Both the position numbers and the translations under genes were made by a program. A stretch of 64,000 nt of DNA from Lysobacterales bacterium (GTDB lineage Bacteria > Pseudomonadota > Gammaproteobacteria > Xanthomonadales > Xanthomonadaceae). The stretch lies in the NCBI GenBank assembly GCA_017302135.1, contig JAFLDZ010000009.1, positions 56,862-120,861 on the forward strand, in the 5' to 3' direction. The notes beneath the pieces were generated by a model. The model worked only from the letters and a program-made list of their open reading frames with translations. It was not told the origin of the DNA and made no database searches. Shown piece after piece: positions 45,592-57,535 of this stretch; the first letter of the stretch is position 1, and the number at the start of each line of letters is the position of its first letter.

Positions 45592-48357
45592 ATGACATCC
45601 AATCACCGCACCTGTTCAAAATCCGCTGCGCCCGCGTATTCCGGCATCCGGAAATGCGCGCTGGCCGCCGCCTGCTCCCTGGCCGTACTGTCGTTCTCCG
45701 CAGCCGCGCAGGACACGCCCAAAGAAGAAGAGCAGGAGCTGGACGCGATCGTCGTGACCGGCCTGCGCCGCAGTATCGAAACATCGCGTGTCACCAAGCA
45801 GGAATCCAGCTCGATCGTCGAAGCGGTATCGTCCGAAGACCTCGGCAAACTCCCCGACGTGAGCATCGCCGAATCGCTGGCGCGACTGCCGGGTCTGGCG
45901 GCGCAACGCGTCGACGGCCGCGCGCAGGTGATCGCGATCCGCGGCATGTCGCCCGACTTCGCAGCCACCCAGCTCAATGGCCGCGAACAGGTCAGCACCG
46001 GCGACAATCGCGGCGTCGAGTTCGACCAGTACCCGTCGGAGCTGCTCGATTCGGCCGTCGTCTACAAGACGCCCGATGCCAGCGTGATCGGCCAGGGCCT
46101 GTCGGGCACCGTCGACCTGCGGACGATCCGTCCGCTGAAGGTCGGTCAGCGTCGCTTCGTGGCCAATGCGCGCGGCGAATACAACACGCTGGGCAAACAG
46201 AATCACGACGGCAGCAATACCGGATACCGGGTCAGCGCGTCGTATGTCGACCAGTTCGCGGACAACACCGTGGGCATCGCCATCGGCGTCGCGGAACTGA
46301 ATTCGCCGTTCCAGGAACAGCATTACAAGGCGTGGTGGTGGGCGAACACCACGCGTTGGGGTGCGGACGTGCCCGGCAAGCCGGCCGACGCAGCGATGAT
46401 GGAAGGCGCCGAAATCTGGGCGCGGTCGCGCGACCAGGTCCGCGATGGCGTGATGGGCGTATTGGAATATCAGCCCAACGAATTCCTGCACAGCATCCTG
46501 GACGTGTATTACTCCAAGTTCGAGCAGAAGGAATCGATGCGCGGCATCATGTGGTCGCAGGACCCGTGGACCGGCAACAACGTCACCTTGAGCAACGCCG
46601 GAACGACGAATCTGGGTGGCGTATCGGTCGTGAGCAGCGGTACAGTGAACAATCTTCGCCCGATCGTCCGCAACGACCGCAACGGCCGCGACGACAACAT
46701 GTACTCGGTCGGCCTGAAGAACGAATTCCAGCTCAACGACAACTGGTCGGGCTCCGTCGATGGCTATATTTCGCGGGCCAGACGCGATGCGAGCACGCTG
46801 GAAACCTATGCCGGCTCCGCCGCGCTCGACAGCATCGCCTTCAATGTCCACACCGATTCCTCGGATTTCCCGACCTTCGATCCCGGTCTTGATTACACCG
46901 ATGCGGCCACGATCCGTTTGAGCGACCCCGCCGGCTGGGGTCATGAAGGCCGTCTGGAAAAGACCCAGCAGGACGACAAGCACACTGGCGTGCGCTTCGA
47001 GATCGAACGTTCGTTCACGTCCGGCCCATTCTCGGCGGTGCAGTTCGGTTTCGCGGGCACCAACCGGGTGAAGGACAAGACCTCGTCGGTCTATTTCGCC
47101 CAATTGAGAGGCGGCGCGAGCTCGCAGGTCATCGACAGCGATCTGGTCCGGCGTTCTGTCGACCTCGGTTTCGCGGGTTTTCCCGGTGTGCTGTCCTATG
47201 ACGTGAACGGCGCGCTGGCGAGGCACTACGACCTCATCCTCGCTCTGGACGGCAACGATCTGAGAAAGGACTTCACGGTCCGCGAAAATATCGAAACCGC
47301 CTACGCCAAGCTCGATATCGATACCGAGATCGGTTCGACGGTGCGCCTGCGCGGCAACATCGGTGCGCAGCTCGTGCACACGAAGCAGTCGTCGACAGGT
47401 TTCGATATCGACAACAACAGCGCCGCCGGTACGCTCAATCGCGGGACCAGCTATGACGACGTACTGCCGAGCCTGAATCTGGTCGCGGACTTCGGCGATG
47501 GCTGGATGGCCCGTTTCGGCGCCGCCAAGACCATGGCCCGGCCACGCATCGACGATATGCGCGCGTCGGCGTCAGCGGGCGTGAGCACCACCACCCGGCT
47601 ATGGAGCGGCAATGGCGGCAACCCGCTGCTTGAACCCTGGCGCGCCGACTCTGTCGACATGTCGTTCGAGAAGTATTTCGGGACCGCCAGTTACGTCGCG
47701 CTCGCCCTGTTCTACAAAGATCTGCAGAGTTACGTCTACAACCAGAACATCGCCTACGATTTCACCGGGTTCAGTAACCCGACGACGGTCGTGCCGATCA
47801 GCAATATCGGTACATTCAGTACACCGGCCAATGGCAAGGGCGGCTATATGCGCGGTGCCGAGCTCAGCACATCGCTCGAGGGAGGCGCGATCACGCCCAT
47901 GCTCGATGGCTTCGGTGTCCTGTTCAACGCCTCGTACACCGAGACGTCGATCGATCCGAATCCGCTGGACGATACGCGTCTTCGTCGCGGACTGCCCGGC
48001 CTGTCCAAGGTCGTCGGAAATCTGACCGCTTACTACGAGAAGAGCGGTTTCTCCGCGCGCGTCAGCCAGCGTTACCGCTCCGCGTTCCAGGGCGAAATCA
48101 CGACGTTGTTCACGGCGCGCGAATATACCGAAGTGCTGGCGGATCGACAGACCGATATGCAGATCGGCTACGAGTTCGGGCCTTCGAGCAAGTTGTCCGG
48201 GTGGTCGATGATGTTCCAGGTCAACAACCTGACCAACTCGCCGTATCGCACGGTGCAGCGTTCGGATTTCGGCGCCGGTGGCGACTTCTACACCACGCCG
48301 CTGGAATACAACGAGTACGGGCGGCAGTATCTGCTGGGGATCAGCTACAAGATGTAA
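45592..48357 (+). CDS. TonB-dependent receptor, Xanthomonas type
   Basis: 921 residues, outer membrane. A signal peptide (LAAACSLAVLSFSAAAQ) is followed by a TonB box region (ELDAIVVTGLRRS), a plug (SSEDLGKLPDVSIAESLARL, VIAIRGM) and a 22-strand barrel ending in YLLGISYKM. The TIGR01782-like plug is common in Xanthomonadaceae and Caulobacter glycan loci. It probably imports oligosaccharides released outside by the GH30 enzyme. The operator lies 27 bases before the ATG. Confidence 0.93.
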   Translation: MTSNHRTCSKSAAPAYSGIRKCALAAACSLAVLSFSAAAQDTPKEEEQELDAIVVTGLRRSIETSRVTKQESSSIVEAVSSEDLGKLPDVSIAESLARLPGLAAQRVDGRAQVIAIRGMSPDFAATQLNGREQVSTGDNRGVEFDQYPSELLDSAVVYKTPDASVIGQGLSGTVDLRTIRPLKVGQRRFVANARGEYNTLGKQNHDGSNTGYRVSASYVDQFADNTVGIAIGVAELNSPFQEQHYKAWWWANTTRWGADVPGKPADAAMMEGAEIWARSRDQVRDGVMGVLEYQPNEFLHSILDVYYSKFEQKESMRGIMWSQDPWTGNNVTLSNAGTTNLGGVSVVSSGTVNNLRPIVRNDRNGRDDNMYSVGLKNEFQLNDNWSGSVDGYISRARRDASTLETYAGSAALDSIAFNVHTDSSDFPTFDPGLDYTDAATIRLSDPAGWGHEGRLEKTQQDDKHTGVRFEIERSFTSGPFSAVQFGFAGTNRVKDKTSSVYFAQLRGGASSQVIDSDLVRRSVDLGFAGFPGVLSYDVNGALARHYDLILALDGNDLRKDFTVRENIETAYAKLDIDTEIGSTVRLRGNIGAQLVHTKQSSTGFDIDNNSAAGTLNRGTSYDDVLPSLNLVADFGDGWMARFGAAKTMARPRIDDMRASASAGVSTTTRLWSGNGGNPLLEPWRADSVDMSFEKYFGTASYVALALFYKDLQSYVYNQNIAYDFTGFSNPTTVVPISNIGTFSTPANGKGGYMRGAELSTSLEGGAITPMLDGFGVLFNASYTETSIDPNPLDDTRLRRGLPGLSKVVGNLTAYYEKSGFSARVSQRYRSAFQGEITTLFTAREYTEVLADRQTDMQIGYEFGPSSKLSGWSMMFQVNNLTNSPYRTVQRSDFGAGGDFYTTPLEYNEYGRQYLLGISYKM

Positions 48358-48382
48358 TCCACGGACAGGCCACAGGCCTGCG

Positions 48383-48413
48383 ACATCCCTGCGCTCCGGC
48401 GCAGGGATGTTTC
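48383..48413 (+). terminator. hairpin between the TonB receptor and GH3 genes
   Basis: Stem ACATCCCTGCGC / GCGCAGGGATGT (48383-48394, 48399-48410) is perfect over 12 bp, loop TCCG, then TTCT. Strong hairpin with a weak T tract, so it may attenuate rather than fully stop transcription into GH3. Confidence 0.6.
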
Positions 48414-48474
48414 TCCCGGCGATGCGGCCGCGATGCGACGATCGCTACGGGTCCAGTCATTGCAGGAGTCAGCT

Positions 48475-50496
<2,022 letters not shown>

Positions 50497-50516
50497 TCGC
50501 GCCTTTCAAGATGCTT

Positions 50517-50639
50517 TCCGGCTTTATGCCCACCGCAACAGCTTGAACCTGCGCAACTGATGACCGTCGCAATGTGATTTTGCTACGATCATTTTTCGCG
50601 GGAGCGGATGCGTTGCGATGGTGGGGATGCCGCCCTGCG
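50517..50639. repeat. palindromic intergenic repeat, copy 3 (decayed)
   Basis: Contains GGCTTTATGCCCACCGC, CAGCTTGAAC, GCTACGATCAT and, at the right, TGCGATGGTGGGGATGCC, matching parts of the elements at 8249-8383 and 35401-35529. The outer ends are less well conserved. Confidence 0.5.
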
Positions 50640-50719
50640 GAGTCCTAGCTTTCCGATGATATGGCCGTACGGCGCAATCGAAGCCGCATGTCGTCGCAGA
50701 CCGACCGGGAGATATTCGA

Positions 50720-52627
50720 ATGAAAAGATTCTTGGCGGGATGTCTGCTGTTTGCTTCCGGTCTCGCGCAGGCATCGATGGAACTGCCGCTGTTCTTCTCC
50801 GATGGCATGGTGCTGCAACGCGATCGGCCGATCCCGGTGTGGGGAATGGCCGATGCCGGTAGTCGTGTCCGCGTCGAATTCGATGGAAACGCCGTCGAGA
50901 CCCTTGCCGACCACAGCGGCCGATGGCGGCTGACGCTGCCGGCGCATGCCGCAGGCGGACCTTACCGGATGCGGATCGTCGGCGCGGGTGCGTCGCGTGA
51001 ACTGCGCGACATCCTGATCGGCGATGTGTGGTTGGCGTCGGGCCAGTCGAACATGGAGTGGAGGCTGTTGCAGACGAAGAATGCGATGACCGAGATCCGA
51101 AATGCGACCGACGCGAGGATCCGCCACTTCAAGATTCCGCACGCCTGGTCGGGCCAGCGGCAATGGCAGCTGGAAGGTGGGTCGTGGGTCGCGTCATCGC
51201 CGGAAACCGCAGGCGATTTCTCGGCGGTGGCGCATCTGTTCGCGCGCGAAATCCGCGCGGCTGCCGGCGTTCCGATCGGGATCATCGACAGTTCGTGGGG
51301 CGGCAGCCGGATCGAGGCCTGGATGGATGCGGAAACGCTCGGTATCGATCCGATGCAGGTCGCGCGGGACGCGGCGCGCATGCGAGAGGAAGAAGAAATC
51401 GCGCTGAGCGGAACGCGCCGTCGCCTCGCGCGCTGGAGCACGCTGCCCGCAGACGACACCGGTTGGCAGGCGGAGCATCTCGACGAACGCGACTGGGTGT
51501 CGATCCCGGTGCCGATGCTCTGGGAGCAGGCGGGCTGGACCGGCCTCGACGGCGTGGCGTGGTATCGAACCTCGTTCGAACTGGGCGACGCGCAGGCAAG
51601 GCGCGGCATCCGCCTGGCGCTGGGGCGCATCGACGATTCCGACGACACCTGGGTCAACGGCATCGCCGTCGGCGCCATGCGCAATCAATGGAATACGCAG
51701 CGGACGTACGAAGTACCCGCGCGTGCGCTGCATGCGGGCAGGAATACGCTGGCGGTGCGGGTGATCGACACTGGCGGTGGTGGCGGAATCCATGGCGCAC
51801 CGGAAGAGGTCTGTGTGCAGAGCGACGGTCGCGGCTGCGTGCCGCTCGCGCGCGAATGGCGGTTCCGCGTGGTCGACGCAGTGTTTTCGGCCGTCGACGG
51901 CAAACAGCGTGCGCCGACGTTGCTCTACAACCGGATGATCGCGCCGCTGGGCGACATTCCGCTGCGGGGCGTGATCTGGTATCAGGGCGAGTCGAATGCG
52001 GATACGCCCGAAGACGCCCTGCGCTACCGACAGCAATTCGTTGCGATGATCCGGCAGTGGCGTGGCCAGTGGGCATCTCCGGAGCTGCCGTTCCTGTGGG
52101 TGCAGTTGGCCAACTTCAGGTCCGGCTTCGACACGGCGACGCAAAGCCCGTGGGCGCTGCTGCGCGAATCGCAGTCCGCAGCGCTGGCACTGCCGTTCAC
52201 CGCGCAGGTGACGACGATCGATATTGGCACGCCTGCCGATATCCATCCCACGAACAAACAGGATGTCGCGCATCGACTGGCGCTGGCTGCGCGGCATCTG
52301 GCGTACGGGGAATCGCTGGCGTATTCGCCGCCGGTCTTCAAGAGTGTCGACTTCGCCGCAAATGAAGCGCATGTCCGCTTCGATTGTGGCGCGGCGTTGT
52401 CTGTGCGCGGTGGAGGCGATCGAGTGGGTGGATTCGCGTTGGCCGGCGCGGATCGGGTCTTCCATCCCGCGCAGGCGAGCATTCGAGACGATGTTGTCGC
52501 GGTCAGCAGTCCGCAGGTCGCGGAACCGCATGCGGTGCGTTATGGTTGGCGCGACAATCCCGAAGACGCCGACTTGCTCGGTGCGGAGCATCTGCCGGTT
52601 TCGCCTTTTCGCAGCGACGCGTGGTGA
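50720..52627 (+). CDS. sialate O-acetylesterase-like enzyme
   Basis: 635 residues, signal peptide (MKRFLAGCLLFASGLAQA). SGNH-type esterase: nucleophile serine in WLASGQSNMEW, the GxN block in VIWYQGESNADTP and the Asp/His pair in DIHPTNKQDVAHR. An inserted jelly-roll region (about 250-370) contains WYRTSFELGD and GRIDDSDDTWVNG. Such enzymes remove acetyl groups from sugars. Between GH3 and lacI, so the target glycan is probably acetylated (inference). Confidence 0.88.
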   Translation: MKRFLAGCLLFASGLAQASMELPLFFSDGMVLQRDRPIPVWGMADAGSRVRVEFDGNAVETLADHSGRWRLTLPAHAAGGPYRMRIVGAGASRELRDILIGDVWLASGQSNMEWRLLQTKNAMTEIRNATDARIRHFKIPHAWSGQRQWQLEGGSWVASSPETAGDFSAVAHLFAREIRAAAGVPIGIIDSSWGGSRIEAWMDAETLGIDPMQVARDAARMREEEEIALSGTRRRLARWSTLPADDTGWQAEHLDERDWVSIPVPMLWEQAGWTGLDGVAWYRTSFELGDAQARRGIRLALGRIDDSDDTWVNGIAVGAMRNQWNTQRTYEVPARALHAGRNTLAVRVIDTGGGGGIHGAPEEVCVQSDGRGCVPLAREWRFRVVDAVFSAVDGKQRAPTLLYNRMIAPLGDIPLRGVIWYQGESNADTPEDALRYRQQFVAMIRQWRGQWASPELPFLWVQLANFRSGFDTATQSPWALLRESQSAALALPFTAQVTTIDIGTPADIHPTNKQDVAHRLALAARHLAYGESLAYSPPVFKSVDFAANEAHVRFDCGAALSVRGGGDRVGGFALAGADRVFHPAQASIRDDVVAVSSPQVAEPHAVRYGWRDNPEDADLLGAEHLPVSPFRSDAW

Positions 52628-52721
52628 TACGCTGATGCACGGTCGTTGCGCGGATCGCTCGCAAGGCAGATCCAGAATCTCACCGGAGACAATTTCACGG
52701 CGATGTTGAGGAGCAGGGGGA

Positions 52722-53765
52722 ATGGGTAAATCGGCAGGTTCCGGGGTCAGGATCGACGACGTGGCGAGACTCGCCGGCGTGTCGATGAAAACCGTCTCGC
52801 GCGTGTTCAACCACGAGCCGAACGTGCGCCCGGAAACGCGCGCCAAAGTCGAAGTGGCGGCCAAAACCCTGAATTTCCGCCCCAATCCTTCGGCGCGCAG
52901 CCTCGCCGGCAACCGGTCCTATCTGGTTTCGCTGGTCTACGACAATCCATCGAGCAGCTACGTGATGCAGGTGGTGTCCGGCGTACTCGACGCCTGCGAA
53001 GCCGCGCACTACAGCATGATGATGCGGCCGGTCGATTTCAGCAGCCGGGATCATGTGGATGTCCTCACCGACAGCGTCGCCCAGTACGCGCCGGACGGAT
53101 TGATCCTCACGCCGCCGTTGACCGACGATGTCGCGCTGCTGGAAAAGCTGAAGTCGTTGAACGTCCGTTACGCCAGTATTTCGCCGCGCGAGAAGAACGC
53201 GGGGATCGGTGCGCGTCTGGATGAGCGTCGCGCGGTGCGCGAAATGATGGCGCACATCGTGTCGCTGGGGCACCGCAGGATCGGCCACATCAAGGGCCAC
53301 CGCGATCACGGCGCGTCCGAATGGCGCCTCAACGGTTACAAGGACGGGCTTGCGGCCGCCGGCATCGAGTTCGACAAGGATCTGGTGCTGTCCGGCGAGT
53401 TCTCGTTCGAATCCGGCGTCGCCGGGGCCGAGACGCTGCTCTCGCTGAAGCATCCGCCGACCGCGATCTTCGCCGCCAACGACGATACCGCCGCAGGCGT
53501 CATGCACGCCGCAGCGGAACGCGGCGTGCGCATTCCGCAGGATCTGTCGGTGGTCGGCTTCGACGATCTGCCGATGGCGCGCCAGCTGTGGCCGTCGCTG
53601 ACCACGGTGCGTCAGGCGAGCCGGGAAATGGGCCGGATCGCGGCCGAGCAGCTGTTGCTGTCGATCCGCGAACCGGAGGTCGCCGGCATGGTGCAGGTGC
53701 CTTACGAACTGGTGCTGCGGGCCTCCACGGGGCCGGCGCCGAAACGGCCGGCCCGCAGTCGCTGA
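52722..53765 (+). CDS. LacI-family transcriptional regulator
   Basis: 347 residues. HTH at the start: RIDDVARLAGVSMKTVSRVF, followed by the hinge helix PSARSLAGNRS. The sugar-binding core has ILTPPLTDD, GHRRIGHIKGH and LSVVGFDDLPMARQLWPSLTTV. It likely represses the glycan locus from the TGACAGCGYTGTCA sites at 45550 and 55714 until its sugar binds. It sits between the esterase and the convergent symporter. Confidence 0.93.
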   Translation: MGKSAGSGVRIDDVARLAGVSMKTVSRVFNHEPNVRPETRAKVEVAAKTLNFRPNPSARSLAGNRSYLVSLVYDNPSSSYVMQVVSGVLDACEAAHYSMMMRPVDFSSRDHVDVLTDSVAQYAPDGLILTPPLTDDVALLEKLKSLNVRYASISPREKNAGIGARLDERRAVREMMAHIVSLGHRRIGHIKGHRDHGASEWRLNGYKDGLAAAGIEFDKDLVLSGEFSFESGVAGAETLLSLKHPPTAIFAANDDTAAGVMHAAAERGVRIPQDLSVVGFDDLPMARQLWPSLTTVRQASREMGRIAAEQLLLSIREPEVAGMVQVPYELVLRASTGPAPKRPARSR

Positions 53766-53813
53766 TGCGTTCGCATCAGAAGACGATGACCGCCAGCCCG
53801 AACATCCGCTTGA

Positions 53814-55376
53814 TCACCAGAACGCCGCGTACAGCGCGATCAGGATCGCGGTGACGCCCAAGGCGCCGAAGTTGAACGTGCCGCTGGTGGCGTAGCTCAC
53901 ATCGTCGGTGCGGATGCGGTTGGGGTCCGAACTCGCGCGCAAGGTCAGCGATACGATCACCGCCAGCGCCAGCGCCAGCAGGAACACCAGGCCCACGCGG
54001 TCCATGAACGGCAATTCCGGCCAGGCGAGTTTCAGTACGATCGACAGCGCGAACGAGCCGACTGCAGCCGCGATCGCGCCGGCTTCGTTGGCGCGCTTCC
54101 AGAACAGCCCCAGCATGAAGATCACCACGATGCCCGGGGTGAAGAAACCGGTGTATTCCTGGATGTACTGGAAGGCCTGATCGAAGCTGCCGAGCAGGGG
54201 CTTGGCGGTGAAGATCGCCAGCACGATCGCGGCCGAAGCCGCGATCCGGCCGATCTTGACCAGATGCGCTTCATCGTGCTGCTTGCCGCGTTTGTTGTAG
54301 AGATCGAGGGTGAAGATGGTGGAGACCGAATTGATCTTCGATGCGACAGACGCCACGATCGCTGCGATCAGGGCCGCGAACACCAGCCCGAGCACGCCGG
54401 TCGGCAGCAGCGCCATCATCTTCGGATAGGCCTGATCGGGCTTGTCCAGACCCGGCACCAGCATCAGTGCGGCGATGCCCGGCAGCACCACGATCACCGG
54501 CATCAGCAGTTTCAGGAAGGCCGCGAACATCACGCCCTTCTGCGCTTCGGCGATATCTTTCGCCGCCAGCGCGCGCTGGATGATGTACTGGTTGAAGCCC
54601 CAGTAGCTGACATTCATGATCCACATGCCGCCGATCAAGACGCTCAGGCCCGGCAGATCCTTGTAGAACGGATTGTCGGGCGTGAGGATCATCTTGAAGT
54701 GTTCCGGATGCGCGGCCACCAGCGTCTTGAAGCCGCCGAGCACGCCAGCGTCGCCGCCGATGCGGTCCAGCGAAATGCCGACGATCAGCAGACCGCCCAG
54801 CACCAGCAGCGAGACCTGCACGATGTCGGTGAGCGCGACCGCCTTGAGTCCGCCGTACAGCTGATAGATCAGTGCGAAACCGCCGAGCAGGGCCAGTGCC
54901 GCGAACTGGCTCATGCCGGTGACCTGGGTCACCGCGATCGAGCCCAGCCACAGGATCGACGTGAGATTCACGAACACGTACAGGCCCAGCCAGAACACCG
55001 CCATGATCGTGCGGATGTTCGGGCCGTAACGCTCTTCCAGAAACTGCGGCATGGTGTAGATGCCGTTGCGCAGGAACACCGGCAGGAAGAACTTGCCGAC
55101 GATCAGCAGGGTCAACGCCGCCATCCATTCGTAGGACGCGATGGCGAGTCCGAGCGCATAGCCCGACCCCGACATGCCGATGATCTGTTCGGCGGAAATA
55201 TTGGCGGCGATCAGCGAGGCGCCTATCGCCCACCACGGAAGTGATTTGCTGGCCAGGAAATAATCTTTCGCGTCCTTCTGATGCCCGCTCTTTTCGCGCG
55301 ATACCCACTGCGCCAGCACGAAGATGCCGACCAGGTAGGCCAGCACGATGATCGTGTCGATGGTTGAAAGATTCAT
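53814..55376 (-). CDS. sodium/sugar symporter (SSS family, SGLT-like)
   Basis: 520 residues, about 14 membrane helices. SGLT marks: FLASKSLPWWAIGASLIAANIS, MSGSGYALGLAIASYEW, YQLYGGLKAVALTD and WIMNVSYWGFNQYIIQRALAA. It would take up monosaccharides produced by GH3/GH30. The start at 55376 gives MNLSTIDTIIVLAYLVGIFV, the usual first helix. The operator at 55714-55727 is 338 bases upstream, so the leader is long. Confidence 0.92.
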   Translation of the reverse strand: MNLSTIDTIIVLAYLVGIFVLAQWVSREKSGHQKDAKDYFLASKSLPWWAIGASLIAANISAEQIIGMSGSGYALGLAIASYEWMAALTLLIVGKFFLPVFLRNGIYTMPQFLEERYGPNIRTIMAVFWLGLYVFVNLTSILWLGSIAVTQVTGMSQFAALALLGGFALIYQLYGGLKAVALTDIVQVSLLVLGGLLIVGISLDRIGGDAGVLGGFKTLVAAHPEHFKMILTPDNPFYKDLPGLSVLIGGMWIMNVSYWGFNQYIIQRALAAKDIAEAQKGVMFAAFLKLLMPVIVVLPGIAALMLVPGLDKPDQAYPKMMALLPTGVLGLVFAALIAAIVASVASKINSVSTIFTLDLYNKRGKQHDEAHLVKIGRIAASAAIVLAIFTAKPLLGSFDQAFQYIQEYTGFFTPGIVVIFMLGLFWKRANEAGAIAAAVGSFALSIVLKLAWPELPFMDRVGLVFLLALALAVIVSLTLRASSDPNRIRTDDVSYATSGTFNFGALGVTAILIALYAAFW

Positions 55377-55713
55377 GTCGAAAGCCTCACGTCGTTCTCC
55401 GGATTCGTTCGTCGCATGCGCGACGGCGCGTCTGCGATGGTTGCGTTGAATGTACGCCGGAGGGGGACGGCGGTCTGCGGTTCGGATCCGCCGCATCGGA
55501 AGAGGGGCGGCCACGGCGAGCATGCATGCATTCGGCGGTCGCTGTCCGTGGCCCGAACCGGGGGGATCCGACGGTTCGGCTTTCGAACGATACCGCTGGT
55601 TGCCCGCACTCGTGCAAGTCGATCCCCCTGACATCCACCACCGCAAAGCCCTGCGGGACGGATGCGGAGAGGGGCGCTCTGCCCGTGGCCGCGTTGAACG
55701 TTCTAGTCGTTGC

Positions 55714-55727
55714 TGACAGCGTTGTCA
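55714..55727. promoter_or_regulatory. LacI-type operator, glycan locus right site
   Basis: TGACAGCGTTGTCA matches the 45551-45564 site at 13 of 14 positions. It lies in the 416-base gap 55377-55792, which has no other recognised gene, upstream of the symporter on the minus strand. Confidence 0.7.
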
Positions 55728-55792
55728 ACGGTGCCGGCGCGATGCCGGGCTCCGTGGCCGTGCGCGGCGCTGACCTTGTGTCGCTGCGTGAA

Positions 55793-56506
55793 TCAGCCGG
55801 GTGGGGTCAAGGTTGCGCGCGGCGGCAGCGACCAGTCGATCGGCGTCTGGCCCTTGCGGACCAGATATTCGTTCGTCGCCGAGAAATGTCCGCAGCCCAT
55901 GAACCCGCGATGCGCCGACAGCGGCGAGGGATGCGGCGCCTTCAACACGCGGTGGCGGCCCGTATCGATCATCTTGCCCTTGGCCTGCGCGTAGCTGCCC
56001 CAGAGCAGGAACACCAGGCCTTCCTTTTCACGATTGAGCACGTCGACGACGTGATCGGTGAAACCTTCCCAGCCTTTGCCCTGATGCGCGCCGGCGCGGC
56101 CGTCTTCCACCGTCAGCACGGCGTTGAGCAGCAGGACGCCGCGCTCGGCCCAGGGCGTGAGGCAGCCATGGTCGGGCCGGGCGATGCCCAGATCGTGCTG
56201 GATCTCCTTGAAGATGTTGTCGAGCGATGGCGGCACCGCCACGCCCGGGCGCACCGAGAAGCACAGCCCGTGCGCCTGACCCGCGCCGTGGTAAGGGTCC
56301 TGGCCCAGGATCACCACTTTCACCGCGTCGAACGGGGTGGCGTCGAAGGCCGAGAAAATCTGCGCGCCCGGCGGATAGATGCGCAGGCCTTGCGCCTTGC
56401 GCTGGCGCAGGAACGCGCCGAGCGCGGCGATGTCCTCGCGCTGCAGGTAGTCGCCGATGCGGGCCTTCCAGGAAGGTTCGAGTCTGATGCGGTCTTCGTC
56501 AGCCAT
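55793..56506 (-). CDS. ung: uracil-DNA glycosylase
   Basis: 237 residues. Removes uracil from DNA. Family 1 motifs are complete: [19 protein letters not shown] (catalytic aspartate), [30 protein letters not shown] and the [11 protein letters not shown] leucine loop. Monocistronic. Confidence 0.97.
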   Translation of the reverse strand: MADEDRIRLEPSWKARIGDYLQREDIAALGAFLRQRKAQGLRIYPPGAQIFSAFDATPFDAVKVVILGQDPYHGAGQAHGLCFSVRPGVAVPPSLDNIFKEIQHDLGIARPDHGCLTPWAERGVLLLNAVLTVEDGRAGAHQGKGWEGFTDHVVDVLNREKEGLVFLLWGSYAQAKGKMIDTGRHRVLKAPHPSPLSAHRGFMGCGHFSATNEYLVRKGQTPIDWSLPPRATLTPPG

Positions 56507-56629
56507 GACGGGGTCAATCCCTGCAAACGGTGGGGGTGCCGATGATGCACCAACGTTCTTGCGGATGGCACGGCTCGGCGCGGCATGACGATCGTTTCCT
56601 GCGCGTCGACATCCGGCAAGCGCACGGCG

Positions 56630-57469
56630 TTACGTCAGCGGCGCCCGCTCCGGCAGCTTCGCCATGCGCAATTGGAACAGGGTCTTGGTGATCAGCATGC
56701 GTTCTTCGATCGGCTTGAGCACCAGATCGTTGGCCCCTTCGCGCAACAGGTTCGACTGTTTGTCGCGGTTGCCGTCGCCGGTCATCACCAGCACCGGCAG
56801 CCGGCGCTTGCCGTAGTTGAACTCGTTGCGGACCGCGCGCAGCAGATCCAGACCGCTGACTTCGCCGTCGAGGGTCACGTCGGTGAGCAGCAGATCGGCG
56901 CCGACGTCGTCCTGGCCGAGGTGTTCGCGCAGATAAGCCAGCGCATCGTCGCCGCGGCTCATGTGGATCACGCTGATGTCGTGCGCCTGCAGCATGCGCC
57001 GGGTCGCGACCGCGACGGTGATGCTGTCCTCGACGTAGAGCACGCGCGCATCGGGAATCGGCTCCGGGTGCACGTAGCCGCGAATGAATGCGGCCAGCGC
57101 GGGGTAGCCGTCGGCCTTGTCGAAATAATCGGTGACGTCTTCGGTGAACCGGCGGGCTTCCAGGTGCGCCTGGGCATCGCCCGAGACCACGATCACCGGC
57201 ACATAGCGCTGGCCGGCGCTGGAGCGCACCTGGCGGGCCACCTGCAGGCCGTCGCCGTCCATCAGCACCAGCGAGGTCGTCACCAGATCCACCGGGCCTT
57301 CTTCGAGCGCGGCCTTGGCTTCGGCAAGGCCGCCACAGCCGATGATTTCCACGCCCGGCAAATCGCGCTGCAGCATGTCGCCGATCAGCCTGCGGACCAT
57401 TTTCGATGCGTCGACCACCATCACCCGTGGGGTGTCGGTGGTCAGGTGGCGGACATCGTGGGCTGGCAT
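56630..57469 (-). CDS. tandem-receiver response regulator
   Basis: 279 residues, two CheY-like receivers and no output domain. The first (about 12-130) has the acidic site in VMVVDASK and lysine in YFDKADGY but serine (S66) where the phosphoacceptor aspartate should be (DLVTTSLVLMDGDG). The second (about 140-265) is complete: VLYVEDSI, D197 in LLLTDVTLDG and K in LVLKPIEE. It could be a phosphate relay or a receiver sink; partners are not in sight. Confidence 0.88.
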   Translation of the reverse strand: MPAHDVRHLTTDTPRVMVVDASKMVRRLIGDMLQRDLPGVEIIGCGGLAEAKAALEEGPVDLVTTSLVLMDGDGLQVARQVRSSAGQRYVPVIVVSGDAQAHLEARRFTEDVTDYFDKADGYPALAAFIRGYVHPEPIPDARVLYVEDSITVAVATRRMLQAHDISVIHMSRGDDALAYLREHLGQDDVGADLLLTDVTLDGEVSGLDLLRAVRNEFNYGKRRLPVLVMTGDGNRDKQSNLLREGANDLVLKPIEERMLITKTLFQLRMAKLPERAPLT

Positions 57470-57535
57470 GGGTCGGATTCGGTCGCTTCGGTTGCGGGAG
57501 GGGGCCAGCGGCGCAACCTTGCGCCAGAGAGCACA

